From positions 1-64,000 of the forward strand of contig JACKHP010000024.1 in assembly GCA_020638905.1 (NCBI GenBank): a stretch of DNA of 64,000 nt, written 5' to 3'. The stretch comes from Planctomycetota bacterium (GTDB lineage: Bacteria; Planctomycetota; B15-G4). Positions 43,459 to 52,180 of this stretch are shown piece after piece; within the stretch, counting starts at the first letter, position 1, and every line of letters begins with the position of its first letter. Position numbers and translations under genes: made by a program. A model generated the notes under the pieces. It was not told the DNA's origin. It saw only the letters and a program-made list of their open reading frames with translations, and did not search any database.

Positions 43459-44537
43459 CGCCCGACCGGCGCCGGCACGGCCACGCCGTCCCACAGCGCG
43501 CCGCCGTCGATCCAGCGCTTCACGAGGTCGATCTGTTCGGGCGACAGCGCGTCGCCCTCGGCCGGCATGCGGTCGGGGTCCCAGGCCGGCAGGCTGATGC
43601 GCTCGAAGACCGGACTCGCGTCGGCGTCGCCGGGGACGATCGCCCAGCGCGAGCGATCGCCCGCGAACAGGTCGGCACCCACGTCGAGCCGCAGCTTTCC
43701 CTTCTGCTTGCGCGGCCCGTGGCACTCGAAGCAACGCGCCTCGAAGAGCGGCAGCACGTCGGCCGTGAACTCGACCTCCGGCGCGGTGGCGGGGTCGCCC
43801 GGGTGTCCGTCGCTGCCGGACGCCTGTCCGTCGCCGTGCGTCACGTCGCCTCCCTCGCTCGCCGGGGGGGCGCCGTCGCTCGCGGCCGCCCCGCTCGTCG
43901 CGCCGGACGCGGCGCCGGACGTGGCGCGAGTCGCACCGTCCGACGCAGGCGTGGACGGCGGCACCTCGGACTCGCGCTGCCACGGCTCGAGCACGAAGCC
44001 CTCGCCGTACACGAGCTCGCCGCCCAGGTGTCCCGTGAACGAGACCAGTCCGGCGCCGACCAGCAGCAGCACGCGATAGGCGGTGAGCGGACCGCGGCGC
44101 GCGTGGTCTCCTTCGTCGTCGGGGCGGGGCGCGCGGCACAGCAGGGCCGCCACCCACGCGACGCACGCCACGACCGCCGTGCCCACGCCGCACCAGCGGT
44201 GCAGGTCGAGCAGGTCCTCGACCGAGCGCCCGGGCGGATCGTGCGCGGCGTAGAGCCAGCCCGTCCCCGCGGCGACGGCCGCGCCGAGCGCGGCCAGCGG
44301 CAGGACGGCGCGCGCCGCCGGCGACGGACCGCGGCGCCGCAGCAGCACGCGCAGCCCCTCGAAGAGCGCCGCCGCGAGCAGCAGCGCGATCGGGAAGTGC
44401 ACCAGCATCGGGTGCAGCCGTCCGGCGCTGGCCTGCATGCCGGGCGTGGGCGGCCACGCCAGCCCGAACAGCGCCGGCAGCAGGACCTCGCTCGCGCGCG
44501 GCGAGTGAAAGGTGTCGTCTTCGTCTGGATCGGACAT
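43455..44537 (-). CDS. DUF2231 membrane protein fused to planctomycete-type cytochrome c
   Basis: 360 residues. Four membrane segments (HPMLVHFPIALLLAAALFEG, AVLPLAALGAAVAAGTG, a third around VGTAVVACVAWVAALLC and LLLVGAGLVSFTGHLGG) form the DUF2231 domain. A Ser/Gly/Asp-rich linker follows. The periplasmic end is a PSC-type cytochrome: LFEARCFECHGPRKQKGKLRLD with heme motif CFECH near residue 267, then the closing RMPAEGDALSPEQ region. It likely passes electrons from the co-encoded propeller/cytochrome protein into the membrane. Confidence 0.88.
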   Translation of the reverse strand: MSDPDEDDTFHSPRASEVLLPALFGLAWPPTPGMQASAGRLHPMLVHFPIALLLAAALFEGLRVLLRRRGPSPAARAVLPLAALGAAVAAGTGWLYAAHDPPGRSVEDLLDLHRWCGVGTAVVACVAWVAALLCRAPRPDDEGDHARRGPLTAYRVLLLVGAGLVSFTGHLGGELVYGEGFVLEPWQRESEVPPSTPASDGATRATSGAASGATSGAAASDGAPPASEGGDVTHGDGQASGSDGHPGDPATAPEVEFTADVLPLFEARCFECHGPRKQKGKLRLDVGADLFAGDRSRWAIVPGDADASPVFERISLPAWDPDRMPAEGDALSPEQIDLVKRWIDGGALWDGVAVPAPVGR

Positions 44538-44546
44538 GATGCGGCG

Positions 44547-44552
44547 ATTCTA
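44547..44552 (-). promoter_or_regulatory. -10 box (TAGAAT) for the cytochrome operon
   Basis: GCTAGAATCGCC on the minus strand, nine bases before ATG 44537. A start 6 to 8 bases downstream would leave a leader of at most three bases, so this is nearly leaderless. Confidence 0.55.
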
Positions 44553-44664
44553 GCAACGGGCGCGCCGCGTCCCCGAGCGTCTCGCGGATGGAATGCGTCG
44601 ACGCGCGCTCCCAACACGCGCGCCGCGCAGCCGAGCTCGTCCCACCCCGCAGCGGAGTCCGAGC

Positions 44665-44949
44665 GTGAGCCTCCTGAACTGGATCTTCGACATCTACCAG
44701 CACGGCAAGATCGACGACGCGGCCGAGGACGCCCGGCGCGCCCGGGCCGAGATCGCCGCGATGCGCACGAGCGCCGGCGGCGTCGACACGGCGCGGCTCG
44801 AGGGCGCGCTGGGCGAGCTGGCCCTGGCGCTGCGCACCGTCCAGCGCATGCTCGTCGAGAAGGGCGTCTGCACCCAGGCCGAGTTCGCGCGTCTGCTCGA
44901 CAGCGTCGACGCCGAGGACGGGCGTCGCGACGGCCGCGCCCCGATCTGA
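44665..44949 (+). CDS. Small helical protein of unknown function
   Basis: 94 residues from GTG 44665, chosen for GGAG seven bases upstream and because the upstream frame has poor codon use. The sequence opens SLLNWIFDIYQHGKIDDA and is then almost entirely charged helix (DARRARAEIAAM, LGELALALRTVQRMLVEKG), probably a coiled coil. No signal peptide, so cytoplasmic or loosely membrane-bound through the N-terminal aromatic helix. Divergent from the cytochrome operon. Confidence 0.65.
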   Translation: MSLLNWIFDIYQHGKIDDAAEDARRARAEIAAMRTSAGGVDTARLEGALGELALALRTVQRMLVEKGVCTQAEFARLLDSVDAEDGRRDGRAPI

Positions 44950-44995
44950 CGCCGCCGCGGGGCCGTCCGCAGGCGAAGCTGGGACGGATGTCCAC

Positions 44996-45024
44996 TTGGC
45001 GTCCGCGGCGGCATCGCCGTTAAT
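44996..45024 (+). promoter_or_regulatory. Promoter: TTGGCG, 17-base spacer, GTTAAT
   Basis: -35 TTGGCG at 44996-45001 and -10 GTTAAT at 45019-45024; the next ATG (45031) is six bases after the -10, again implying a leaderless message. Confidence 0.55.
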
Positions 45025-45030
45025 GAGAGG

Positions 45031-46272
45031 ATGCGCCGGCGCCCGTCGCGGCGGCGCGCTCCCGAGCCTCGCGGCGTCGACACCATGCCCGAACACCCTG
45101 CCCCGCGCCGCCGGCGCGCGCTGCGCGCGGCGCCGGCCGTGGCGCTCCTCGCACTCCTCGGCGCCACGCCCTGCGCGCACGCCGACGACGACGCCGCGCG
45201 CGCCGCGTTCCTGCTGAACTGCGCCCGCTGCCACGGCGAGACGGGCGACGGACACGGCACCGAGACGCTCGATCGTCCGGCGCGTTCGTTCCGCGACGGC
45301 GGCTTCTCGTTCGGCAACACGGCCGAGGCGGTCTTCCGCACGATCTCGCACGGCATCCCCGGCAGCCCGATGCCGTCGTTCGAGGCGCTCTCCGAGAGCG
45401 ATCGGCGCGCGCTGGCCGGATACGTGCTCTCGCTCGGACCGCCGCGCGCCGAGGCGTCCGACGAGCAGACCGAGCTGCGCGTCGCAGAGCGCGCCGTCGT
45501 CGTGCGCGGACTCCTGCCGCCGATCTCGGCCGCGGCGTCCGAGCAGCCGCGCGGCCTGCTCGTGGGCACGCCCGACGGACTCACCTTCGAGTACCGCGCC
45601 GACGAGCTCTCGCTGCTCGGCGTGCGCTTCGGAGCCTTCGTGCGCCGTACCGACTGGACAGGCCGCGGCGGCACGCCGCTCGAGCCGCTGGGCAAGGTCG
45701 TCGCGCTCATGCACGCCGGCGCGCCGCCCGCGAGCTTCTCGCTCGTCGGCGGACCGTCCTCGAAGGGCACGCGCGACGGGTCGCGCCTCGAACTGCCCCT
45801 GCACTGCGAGCTCGTCGCCACGCGCGTGAACGGCGCCACGTGCACGCTGAGCGGAACGCTCGTGCGTCCCGACGGCAGCCGCCTCGGGACGCTCGAGGAG
45901 TCCGCCGGCGCGATCTCGAGCGCGTTCGCGTCGGGCTTCGTGCGCCGGCTCGGCGTGCCGCTCCCTCCCGACGGGGCTCTGCGCGTCGACCTCGGGCTCG
46001 AGCCCGGCGCCGAGACGCTCGCCACGACCGAGGACGCCGTGGCGCGGCGCACGTGGTTCGTGCTGCGTGCGACCGACGGCGAGGTGCGCTGCCTCGGCGT
46101 GACGCTCTCGTCCGGCGAGCCGGTGCTCGTCGACGGCCCGCACGGGCCGGCGCTCGAGCTGCGCGCGCTCCCCGGCGAGCTGCTGCCGCGCGGGGTCGAG
46201 ATCGTGACCCTGCTCCCCGCGCACTGGACGGACGACGACCTGCACGCCCTGCTCGACGAGCCGCTGCGATGA
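45031..46272 (+). CDS. Exported monoheme cytochrome c domain protein
   Basis: 413 residues. A long basic N-region leads to a signal peptide (VALLALLGATPCAHAD). The heme motif NCARCHGETGDGHG is at about residues 64-70 with the distal Met probably in GSPMPSFEAL; this is a small class I cytochrome c (about 55-140). The remaining 270 residues are beta-rich and unrecognised. It is coupled by ATGA to the following propeller/DUF1080 gene, its likely redox partner. An internal ATG at 45085 would shorten the N-region. Confidence 0.8.
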   Translation: MRRRPSRRRAPEPRGVDTMPEHPAPRRRRALRAAPAVALLALLGATPCAHADDDAARAAFLLNCARCHGETGDGHGTETLDRPARSFRDGGFSFGNTAEAVFRTISHGIPGSPMPSFEALSESDRRALAGYVLSLGPPRAEASDEQTELRVAERAVVVRGLLPPISAAASEQPRGLLVGTPDGLTFEYRADELSLLGVRFGAFVRRTDWTGRGGTPLEPLGKVVALMHAGAPPASFSLVGGPSSKGTRDGSRLELPLHCELVATRVNGATCTLSGTLVRPDGSRLGTLEESAGAISSAFASGFVRRLGVPLPPDGALRVDLGLEPGAETLATTEDAVARRTWFVLRATDGEVRCLGVTLSSGEPVLVDGPHGPALELRALPGELLPRGVEIVTLLPAHWTDDDLHALLDEPLR

Positions 46273-49058
46273 CGACCAGACCTCCGTGCACGACGCTCGC
46301 CCTGCCGGGTGCAGCGCTGGCCCTCTCCCTCGCACTCGTCGCGCCCGCGCTCGTCGCGCAGGACGGCGGGCCGTCCGCCGACGCGTCGACGTCCGACGCC
46401 GACGAGGGCTCGCTGCTCGAGCTCGAGAAGCGCTACTACGTCGTCGAGCCGATCCCTGCGCCGCCGGGCGAGGTGCTCGAGGTGGGCGGCCTCGGCCGCC
46501 TCTCCGACGGACGGCTCGTGGCCTCGACCCGCCGCGGACAGGTCTGGCTCGTCGACGGCGCGCTCGACGACGACCCGTCCGACGCGACCACGACGCTCTT
46601 CGCCGAAGGCCTGCAGGAAGGCCTCGGCCTGTGCGTCGTGCCCGGCGAGCACGGAGCCCGCGACCGCATCTTCGTCGTCCAGCGCGGCGAGCTGAGCGAG
46701 CTGGTCGACGACGACGGCGACGACCGCTGCGACACGATCCGCACGATCTGCAACGACTGGGGACTCTCGGGCAACTACCACGAGTTCGCCTTCGGCCTGC
46801 CGCGCGACGCCCGGGGACGCTTCTACGTCTCGCTCAACGTGGGCTTCCTGAACCCCGAGTGGTGGCACGGCAAGTCGATCGCGCCCTACAGAGGCTGGCT
46901 CGTGCGCATCAACCCGTCCGACGGCGCGATGACGCCGATCGCGAGCGGCTTCCGCAGTCCGTGCGGCCTGGGGCTCGACACCGACGGCACGCTGTACGTG
47001 ACCGACAACCAGGGCGACTGGATGCCGACCTGCGGCATCTTCGCCGTGCACGAGGGCGGCTACTACGGACATCCCGCGTCGCTCGCGTGGACCGACGAGT
47101 ACCTCGCGAACCACGCGCAGCCGAGCGACACGATGCCGCCCAAGCGCACGCGCGACCCGGCCGCGGTCTGGATCCCGTACGCGTGGTCACGCTCGACCGG
47201 CAACCTCGAGCCCGACACGACCGCCGGGCGTTTCGGTCCCTTCGCGGGACAGCTCTTCGCGGCCGAGCTCACGAACGGCGAGCTGCTGCGCGTCCAGCTC
47301 GAAGAGGTGCGCGGACGGAAGCAGGGCGCCGTCTTCCGTTTCAGGCGGCGCATCGGTTCGCTCGTGCGCGTGCTGTTCACCGACGAGGGCACGCTCGTGG
47401 GCGGCATGACGAACCGCGGCTGGGGCGGCCTGCCCCCCGCCGACGGCCTGGTGCGCATCCGCTGGACGGGCGAATTGCCGCTCGAGATGCACCACGTGCA
47501 CCTGCTCCAGGACGGCTTCGAGATCACGTTCACGAAGCCGCTCGACACGAGCCGCACGATCGTGCCCGACGACGTGACGCTCACGCAGTACGACTACGAC
47601 TCCTGGTGGGAGTACGGCTCGCCCGAGCGGCACACGACCGCGGTGCCGGTCACGTCCACCGCGCTCTCGGCCGACGGACGCACGCTCACGCTGCGCGGTG
47701 CCGATCTCGTGCCGGGCATGGTCGCGCGTGTCGCGCTCGCGAACGTGCGTGCCGCCGACGGCTCGCCGCTGCTGCACGACGAGTTCGCGTACACGATCAA
47801 CCAGCTCCCCGAGGGACCGCTCAGCACCGCGGACGTGGCCAAGACCGTCCCGCCGCCGCCGCCGCGCACGTCGGGCGCCGAGGGCTGGCTGAGGCTCACG
47901 TACTTCGACGCGCTCGACGCCTGGGAGCAGCACGGCTGGCAGCTCGTCGACGCCGAGCTCGATCCCGAGCACCCGCGCACGTTCATGGTGCGCGACGGCG
48001 TGAACGCGCTCGTCGACACCGGACCCGACGCGTCCGAGTTCACGAGCCGCTACGCGATGGGCGACGGACGCTACCACGTCGAGTTCATGCTGCCCGAGGG
48101 CGGACGTGCCGCGGTGTACGTCCAGGGCCGCTACGGCATCGCGCTGGCCGACGACACCCACGGGCTCGCGGCGGACGAGCCGTCCAGCGGGGCGCTGCTG
48201 CCGCTCGCCGACGGCACGCCCTCACGCGCGCCGGCCTTCGACGCGTACAAGGGCCCGGGGACGTGGCACGCGCTCGACGTCGACTTCGTCGCGCCGCGGT
48301 TCGACGCGTCCGGCGAGAAGCTCGCCGACGCGCGCTTCGCGAACGTGCTGCTCGACGACGTGCTGATCCAAGAAGACGTCGCGCTGCCCGCCTGCGCCGC
48401 GGGACGTCCCTCCGACGAGGTCGCGCTCGGACCGCTCGTGATCGCGCCCCGGGACGGCTCGCCGCTGGCGCTGCGCACGATCCAGTTCCGTCCCGTGCAG
48501 CCGGCGGTCGACGACGAGGGCTGGGTCTCGATCTTCAACGGCGACGACCTCGACGGCTGGCGTCTGTCGCCGGGCATCGAGGATCCCGACGGCGAGCGCT
48601 GGGAGGCCGGCGGCGGCGAGCTCGTCGGTCGCGGCGACACGAGCCACCTCTTCAGTCCACGCGGCGACTACCGCGACTTCGAGCTGCGCGCCAAGGTCAT
48701 GATCAGCGACGGCGGCAACTCGGGTCTCTACTTCCGCGTCGCGTACGGTCCGGGCTGGCCGAAGGGCTACGAGGCCCAGGTCAACGCGAGCATGTCCGAC
48801 CCGCAGAAGACCGGCAGCCTGTACGATCTCGCGCCGGTGCACGTCGAGCTCGTCCCGCCCGACACGTGGTTCGACTACCACGTCACCTGCCGCGACGAGT
48901 CCGAGGGGACGCACGTCACGATCGCGGTCGACGGCGTCGTCGTGACCGACTTCGTCGACACCGAACGCCGGCACGCCAGCGGCCACATCGCGCTCCAGCA
49001 GCACCACCAGGGCTCGGTGGTGCGCTGGCGCGACATCCAGGTCAAGGTGCTCGACTGA
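46269..49058 (+). CDS. Exported propeller protein with C-terminal DUF1080 domain
   Basis: 929 residues. Signal peptide ALSLALVAPALVAQD; a glucose/sorbosone-dehydrogenase-like propeller at about 45-420 (EGLQEGLGLCVVPGEHG, SGFRSPCGLGLDTDGTLYVTDNQGDW); a middle beta-rich region with GLVPGMVARVALANV-like Ig features; and a DUF1080 domain from about 750 (SIFNGDDLDGWRL, MISDGGNSGLYFRVAYG, TGSLYDLAPV). The fusion of an oxidase-like propeller with a sugar-binding/hydrolase domain, next to a cytochrome c gene, suggests extracellular carbohydrate oxidation. Starts at ATGA. Confidence 0.85.
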   Translation: MTTRPPCTTLALPGAALALSLALVAPALVAQDGGPSADASTSDADEGSLLELEKRYYVVEPIPAPPGEVLEVGGLGRLSDGRLVASTRRGQVWLVDGALDDDPSDATTTLFAEGLQEGLGLCVVPGEHGARDRIFVVQRGELSELVDDDGDDRCDTIRTICNDWGLSGNYHEFAFGLPRDARGRFYVSLNVGFLNPEWWHGKSIAPYRGWLVRINPSDGAMTPIASGFRSPCGLGLDTDGTLYVTDNQGDWMPTCGIFAVHEGGYYGHPASLAWTDEYLANHAQPSDTMPPKRTRDPAAVWIPYAWSRSTGNLEPDTTAGRFGPFAGQLFAAELTNGELLRVQLEEVRGRKQGAVFRFRRRIGSLVRVLFTDEGTLVGGMTNRGWGGLPPADGLVRIRWTGELPLEMHHVHLLQDGFEITFTKPLDTSRTIVPDDVTLTQYDYDSWWEYGSPERHTTAVPVTSTALSADGRTLTLRGADLVPGMVARVALANVRAADGSPLLHDEFAYTINQLPEGPLSTADVAKTVPPPPPRTSGAEGWLRLTYFDALDAWEQHGWQLVDAELDPEHPRTFMVRDGVNALVDTGPDASEFTSRYAMGDGRYHVEFMLPEGGRAAVYVQGRYGIALADDTHGLAADEPSSGALLPLADGTPSRAPAFDAYKGPGTWHALDVDFVAPRFDASGEKLADARFANVLLDDVLIQEDVALPACAAGRPSDEVALGPLVIAPRDGSPLALRTIQFRPVQPAVDDEGWVSIFNGDDLDGWRLSPGIEDPDGERWEAGGGELVGRGDTSHLFSPRGDYRDFELRAKVMISDGGNSGLYFRVAYGPGWPKGYEAQVNASMSDPQKTGSLYDLAPVHVELVPPDTWFDYHVTCRDESEGTHVTIAVDGVVVTDFVDTERRHASGHIALQQHHQGSVVRWRDIQVKVLD

Positions 49059-49137
49059 CGGGACGGCCGGGCGCTGGGGCGCATGACCCACCCACATTTC
49101 GACCCGCGGAGGTCACACACCCGCGCGCGTCCGGAGG

Positions 49138-49143
49138 TAATGT
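49138..49143 (+). promoter_or_regulatory. Possible -10 box (TAATGT) for the kelch gene
   Basis: The most AT-rich hexamer in the 200-base gap upstream of the kelch gene; it would give a leader of about 110 bases. No -35 was found, so this is weak. Confidence 0.25.
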
Positions 49144-49260
49144 GAATCCGCGTCCACGCCGCGGTTCGCATGGCCCGGCGTGACCTCGTGCGGGCGCCCG
49201 CGACGCGGGCCGCCCCTCCGCGATCCGGCGACCACCCCATGCGCCGTCGAGATCCGACCG

Positions 49261-50616
49261 ATGTCCAATCGCCTTGTGCGTTTCCCGATCTGCTCCGCGC
49301 TCCTCACCGCCGCGTTCGTCGGCACCACGCTGCCTCACGTCGAGGCGCAGGTCCCCGACTGGGACGCCCCCGCGCTGACCGGCGCGCTCCCGCCACGCTC
49401 GGCCGCCGCCACGGCCTATGACCCCGTGAGCGAACGCGTCGTGCTCTTCGGCGGCTACAACGCCACGTCGTACAAGGCCGACACGTTCGTGTTCGACGGC
49501 ACCGGCTGGGCGCGCGTGCAGACTCCCGTCGCGCCATCGGGACGCGCCGGCGCGAGCATGGCCTTCGACGAGGTCACGCAGAAGCTCGTGCTCTTCGGCG
49601 GCTTCGACGGCTCGTACAAGAGCGACACCTGGCTGTGGGACGGCAGCACGCAGACGTGGTCGGCCGCCTCGCCCAGCCAGCATCCCACGGCGGTCACGGG
49701 ACCGAGCCTGTTCACCGATCCCGTCGACGGACACGTCGATGCGTTCGGCGGCTTCTCCGGCCAGTTCTACCAGCTCGACACCTGGCGCTGGACGGGCAGC
49801 GACTGGACCAAGCTCACGCCCGCCCACAAGCCCAGCGCCCGCGCCGCCGCCTGCTGTGCGCGCGACGAGGCGCACGGCGGCGTGCTGCTCTTCGGCGGGC
49901 TGGCCAGCGTCAACCCCTGGAACACCTGGCTGTGGGACGGCAGCGACTGGCATCTCCAGTCGCCGAGCTTCCAGCCCGCGAACCGCTACAACGGCGCCGC
50001 GGCGTACGACGACGTGCTGCACGGCGTGGTCGTCTTCGGCGGTGCGAGCGCCGGCGAGCCGCTCGACGACAGCTGGCTGTGGACCGGCGCCGAGTGGACG
50101 CCGCTCGCACCCGCCCACGTCCCGCCGGCGCGCGAGAGCCACGGCATGGCGTGGATGCCCGGCCTCGGTCGCATCGTGGTCGCCGGGGGCGAAGACCACG
50201 GCGCCGTCGAGTCCGACACGTGGACCCTGACCGCCGAGCCGGCCTTCCTCGACGTGGGCCCCGGCCTCGGCGGGACGTTCGGCGTGCCGGCGTTGAGCGG
50301 CGGCGGCGACCTCGCTCCCGGCAGCGTGACCGGCTTCACGCTCGACATCGGCGCGACCTCGCCCGGCAACCTCGTGCTGCTCTTCTTCGGGGCGGACGTG
50401 GGCGCCGCGCCGTTCCACGGCGGCACCTTCTATCCCCTGCCGCTGCTGCTGAGCGTGGCGCTCACGGCCGACGGCACGGGACAGATCGCGCTGGCCGGTT
50501 CGATCCCCCTGGCCACGCCGGCCGGCGCGAGCCTCGTGATGCAGGCCTGGATGCCGGACGCAGGAGCGCCCCTCGGCGCCGCGGGCACGAACGGACTCGC
50601 GTTGCGCGTCCCCTGA
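49261..50616 (+). CDS. Secreted kelch-repeat protein
   Basis: 451 residues. Signal peptide ICSALLTAAFVGTTLPHVEAQ supports ATG 49261. At least five kelch blades are readable, each with FGG followed by a WxWDG-type strand: VVLFGGYNATS, LVLFGGFDGSY, DAFGGFSGQF, VLLFGGLASVN and VVVFGGASAGE. Together they should form a propeller. The last 130 residues (DVGPGLGGTFGVPALSGGGDL) are a beta-sandwich common at the C-termini of exported planctomycete proteins. Function is likely binding of a glycan or protein outside the cell. Confidence 0.85.
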   Translation: MSNRLVRFPICSALLTAAFVGTTLPHVEAQVPDWDAPALTGALPPRSAAATAYDPVSERVVLFGGYNATSYKADTFVFDGTGWARVQTPVAPSGRAGASMAFDEVTQKLVLFGGFDGSYKSDTWLWDGSTQTWSAASPSQHPTAVTGPSLFTDPVDGHVDAFGGFSGQFYQLDTWRWTGSDWTKLTPAHKPSARAAACCARDEAHGGVLLFGGLASVNPWNTWLWDGSDWHLQSPSFQPANRYNGAAAYDDVLHGVVVFGGASAGEPLDDSWLWTGAEWTPLAPAHVPPARESHGMAWMPGLGRIVVAGGEDHGAVESDTWTLTAEPAFLDVGPGLGGTFGVPALSGGGDLAPGSVTGFTLDIGATSPGNLVLLFFGADVGAAPFHGGTFYPLPLLLSVALTADGTGQIALAGSIPLATPAGASLVMQAWMPDAGAPLGAAGTNGLALRVP

Positions 50617-50627
50617 GGCGCGACGAC

Positions 50628-50671
50628 GCACGCGAGGTGGCCCGCGCGGACGTGCGCGCCACCTCGCGTGC
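50628..50671 (+). terminator. Perfect 14-bp hairpin after the kelch gene
   Basis: GCACGCGAGGTGGC (50628-50641) pairs exactly with 50658-50671 around a 16-base loop, beginning 12 bases after the stop. No U tract. Confidence 0.6.
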
Positions 50672-50861
50672 ACGGGCGCACGCGCCGCCGGCGACCTGAC
50701 CACCACCGAGCGCACACATGAACGCCGGCCCCGAGACGCGACTCGTCCACACCGGCTTCCGCGGCGTCATGACGCAGCCGATGTGGGAGGCGAGTCGACG
50801 GCGCGCACGCTGAGCCTGCGGTTCGCTCGGGGCGCCCCCCCAGGCGGGACGCGGTCCGCGA

Positions 50862-52013
50862 TCAGCGGCGTCCGGCACGACGACGCGCCGCCGCTCCCGC
50901 CGCGGAAGTGGTCTTCGACTTCGCGTTCGGCTTCGACTTCGACTTCGACTTCGCGTTCGACTTCGGCTTCGACTTCGCGTTCGACTTCGGCTTCGCGTTC
51001 GCGTTCGTCTTCGGCTTCGCGCTCGTCTTCGGCTTCGCGCTCGGCTTCGGCTTCGCGCTCGGCTTCGGCTTCGCGTTCGCGCTCGTCTTCGGCTTCGCGC
51101 TCGGCTTCGGCTTCGCGTTCGCGTTCGTCTTCGGCTTCGCGCTCGGCTTCGGCTTCGGCTTCGGCTTCGGCTTCGGCTTCGCGCTCGGCTTCGGCTTCGC
51201 GCTCGGCTTCGGCTTCGGCTTCGGCTTCGGCTTCGCGCTCGTCTTCGGCTTCGCGCTCGTCTTCGGCTTCGCGCTCGACTTCGGCTTTCGCGCCGCCGCC
51301 TTCTTGACCGGCCCCGGACGCTTGCCGCCCGGCCCTGTCGTCGCCGGAGGCGCGCCACCGTGGCGCCGCGCGATCGTCTTGGCGATGTACTCGGCGACGT
51401 CGGGAGTCTTGCAGCCGGTCAATCCGTGGTCGACCTCGACCTTGCCGATGCGGCGGGCCGAGGCCAGCGCAGCCTTCTCGAGCTTGGGGCTGCGCAGGCC
51501 GAGCAGGATCAGCGCGCCGTTCATCGCGTGCCGCACGCGGTTGGCCGAGGCGTGCAGACGCGCCTCGATCTCGGCCAGGCGCTGGCTGCCCTCCTCCTCG
51601 GTGAGGTCGGCGATCTGCGGCAGCACCGTCCAGCCCACCGACGCGATCCACTCCTGGCTGGACGCGCACCAGCGTTCGCCCAGCGTGCGCGCGTGCGGCG
51701 AGCGCACCACGAGCACCGCGAGCGCGTCGCCGAGCACGTAGTTGTCCACCTGGTCGATCCAGCGCTGGAGCTGCTCGGGCGTGGTCTGGGCCGGGTCGGC
51801 GATGCGCGTGGCCAGGATGCGCGCGTCGTGGTTGCCCGTGTCCCACAGCGCCCGGGCCAGCTCGTGGTCGGTGCCCAGCTCCTTCGTGAGCCGGTTCTGC
51901 TCGGCGTAGCTGACCCCGTAGAGCGGCGGCGTGACGCCGTGCCGCGCGTAGACCTTGCGGTTCTGATCGGTGCCCGCGACGGCGAGTCGCGCGAGGACCT
52001 CGGCCAGGTTCAT
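50862..52013 (-). CDS. AlkD-like DNA alkylation repair protein with histone-H1-like Lys/Pro/Ala tail
   Basis: 383 residues. Residues 1-225 are a HEAT-like DNA-alkylation-repair domain (NRLTKELGTDHELARALWDTG, DARILATRI, DNYVLGDALAVLVVRSPHA, DHGLTGCKTPDVAEYIAKTI). Related enzymes excise alkylated bases. Residues about 232-383 are a strongly basic tail of KPK, SAKPKT, KPKPKP and NAKSK units, like the C-terminal domain of eukaryotic histone H1 or bacterial AlgP/HC1-type proteins, and should bind DNA non-specifically. GGAG lies nine bases before ATG 52013. The tail comes from a hexamer repeat. Confidence 0.82.
   Translation of the reverse strand: MNLAEVLARLAVAGTDQNRKVYARHGVTPPLYGVSYAEQNRLTKELGTDHELARALWDTGNHDARILATRIADPAQTTPEQLQRWIDQVDNYVLGDALAVLVVRSPHARTLGERWCASSQEWIASVGWTVLPQIADLTEEEGSQRLAEIEARLHASANRVRHAMNGALILLGLRSPKLEKAALASARRIGKVEVDHGLTGCKTPDVAEYIAKTIARRHGGAPPATTGPGGKRPGPVKKAAARKPKSSAKPKTSAKPKTSAKPKPKPKPKPSAKPKPSAKPKPKPKPKPKPSAKPKTNANAKPKPSAKPKTSANAKPKPSAKPKPSAKPKTSAKPKTNANAKPKSNAKSKPKSNAKSKSKSKPNAKSKTTSAAGAAARRRAGRR
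50928..51290. repeat. CCGAAG hexanucleotide repeat array encoding a KPKP/SAKP tail
   Basis: About 360 bases made mostly of GGCTTC, GGCTTCGCG(T/C)TC and related units on the plus strand. On the coding (minus) strand these read AAG CCG and GCG AAG. Interspersed GCG/AAC/AGC codons break up pure runs. Confidence 0.85.
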
Positions 52014-52158
52014 GTCAAACCGCTCCGCGTCGGATGGGACGCGTCGGCCGACCCCTCCCTGGGGTCCCCGGCCGAGCCGCGGCAGAGACCCTACCGCGTC
52101 GCAGGGCCCGCTCCCAGGGGCGAGTCGGCCCGGAAGGCGACTTATCCGCGGGGAGGAC

Positions 52159-52178
52159 GGAGGGGGCCGCCCCCCTCC
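52159..52178 (-). terminator. Hairpin after the LOG-family gene
   Basis: GGAGGGGG and CCCCCTCC form an 8-bp stem with a 4-base loop two bases beyond the LOG stop codon. No U tract. Confidence 0.5.
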
Positions 52179-52180
52179 GA

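Noticed and set aside
50928..51290. Possible CRISPR-like or satellite array
   Set aside because: The unit is a hexamer without spacers and is in frame with a convincing protein.
50908..51741. Plus-strand open frame with an extraordinary Phe/Gly/Asp/Ala repeat at its start
   Set aside because: It is the complement of the KPKP-coding repeat of the AlkD-like gene; the rest overlaps the conserved repair domain antisense.
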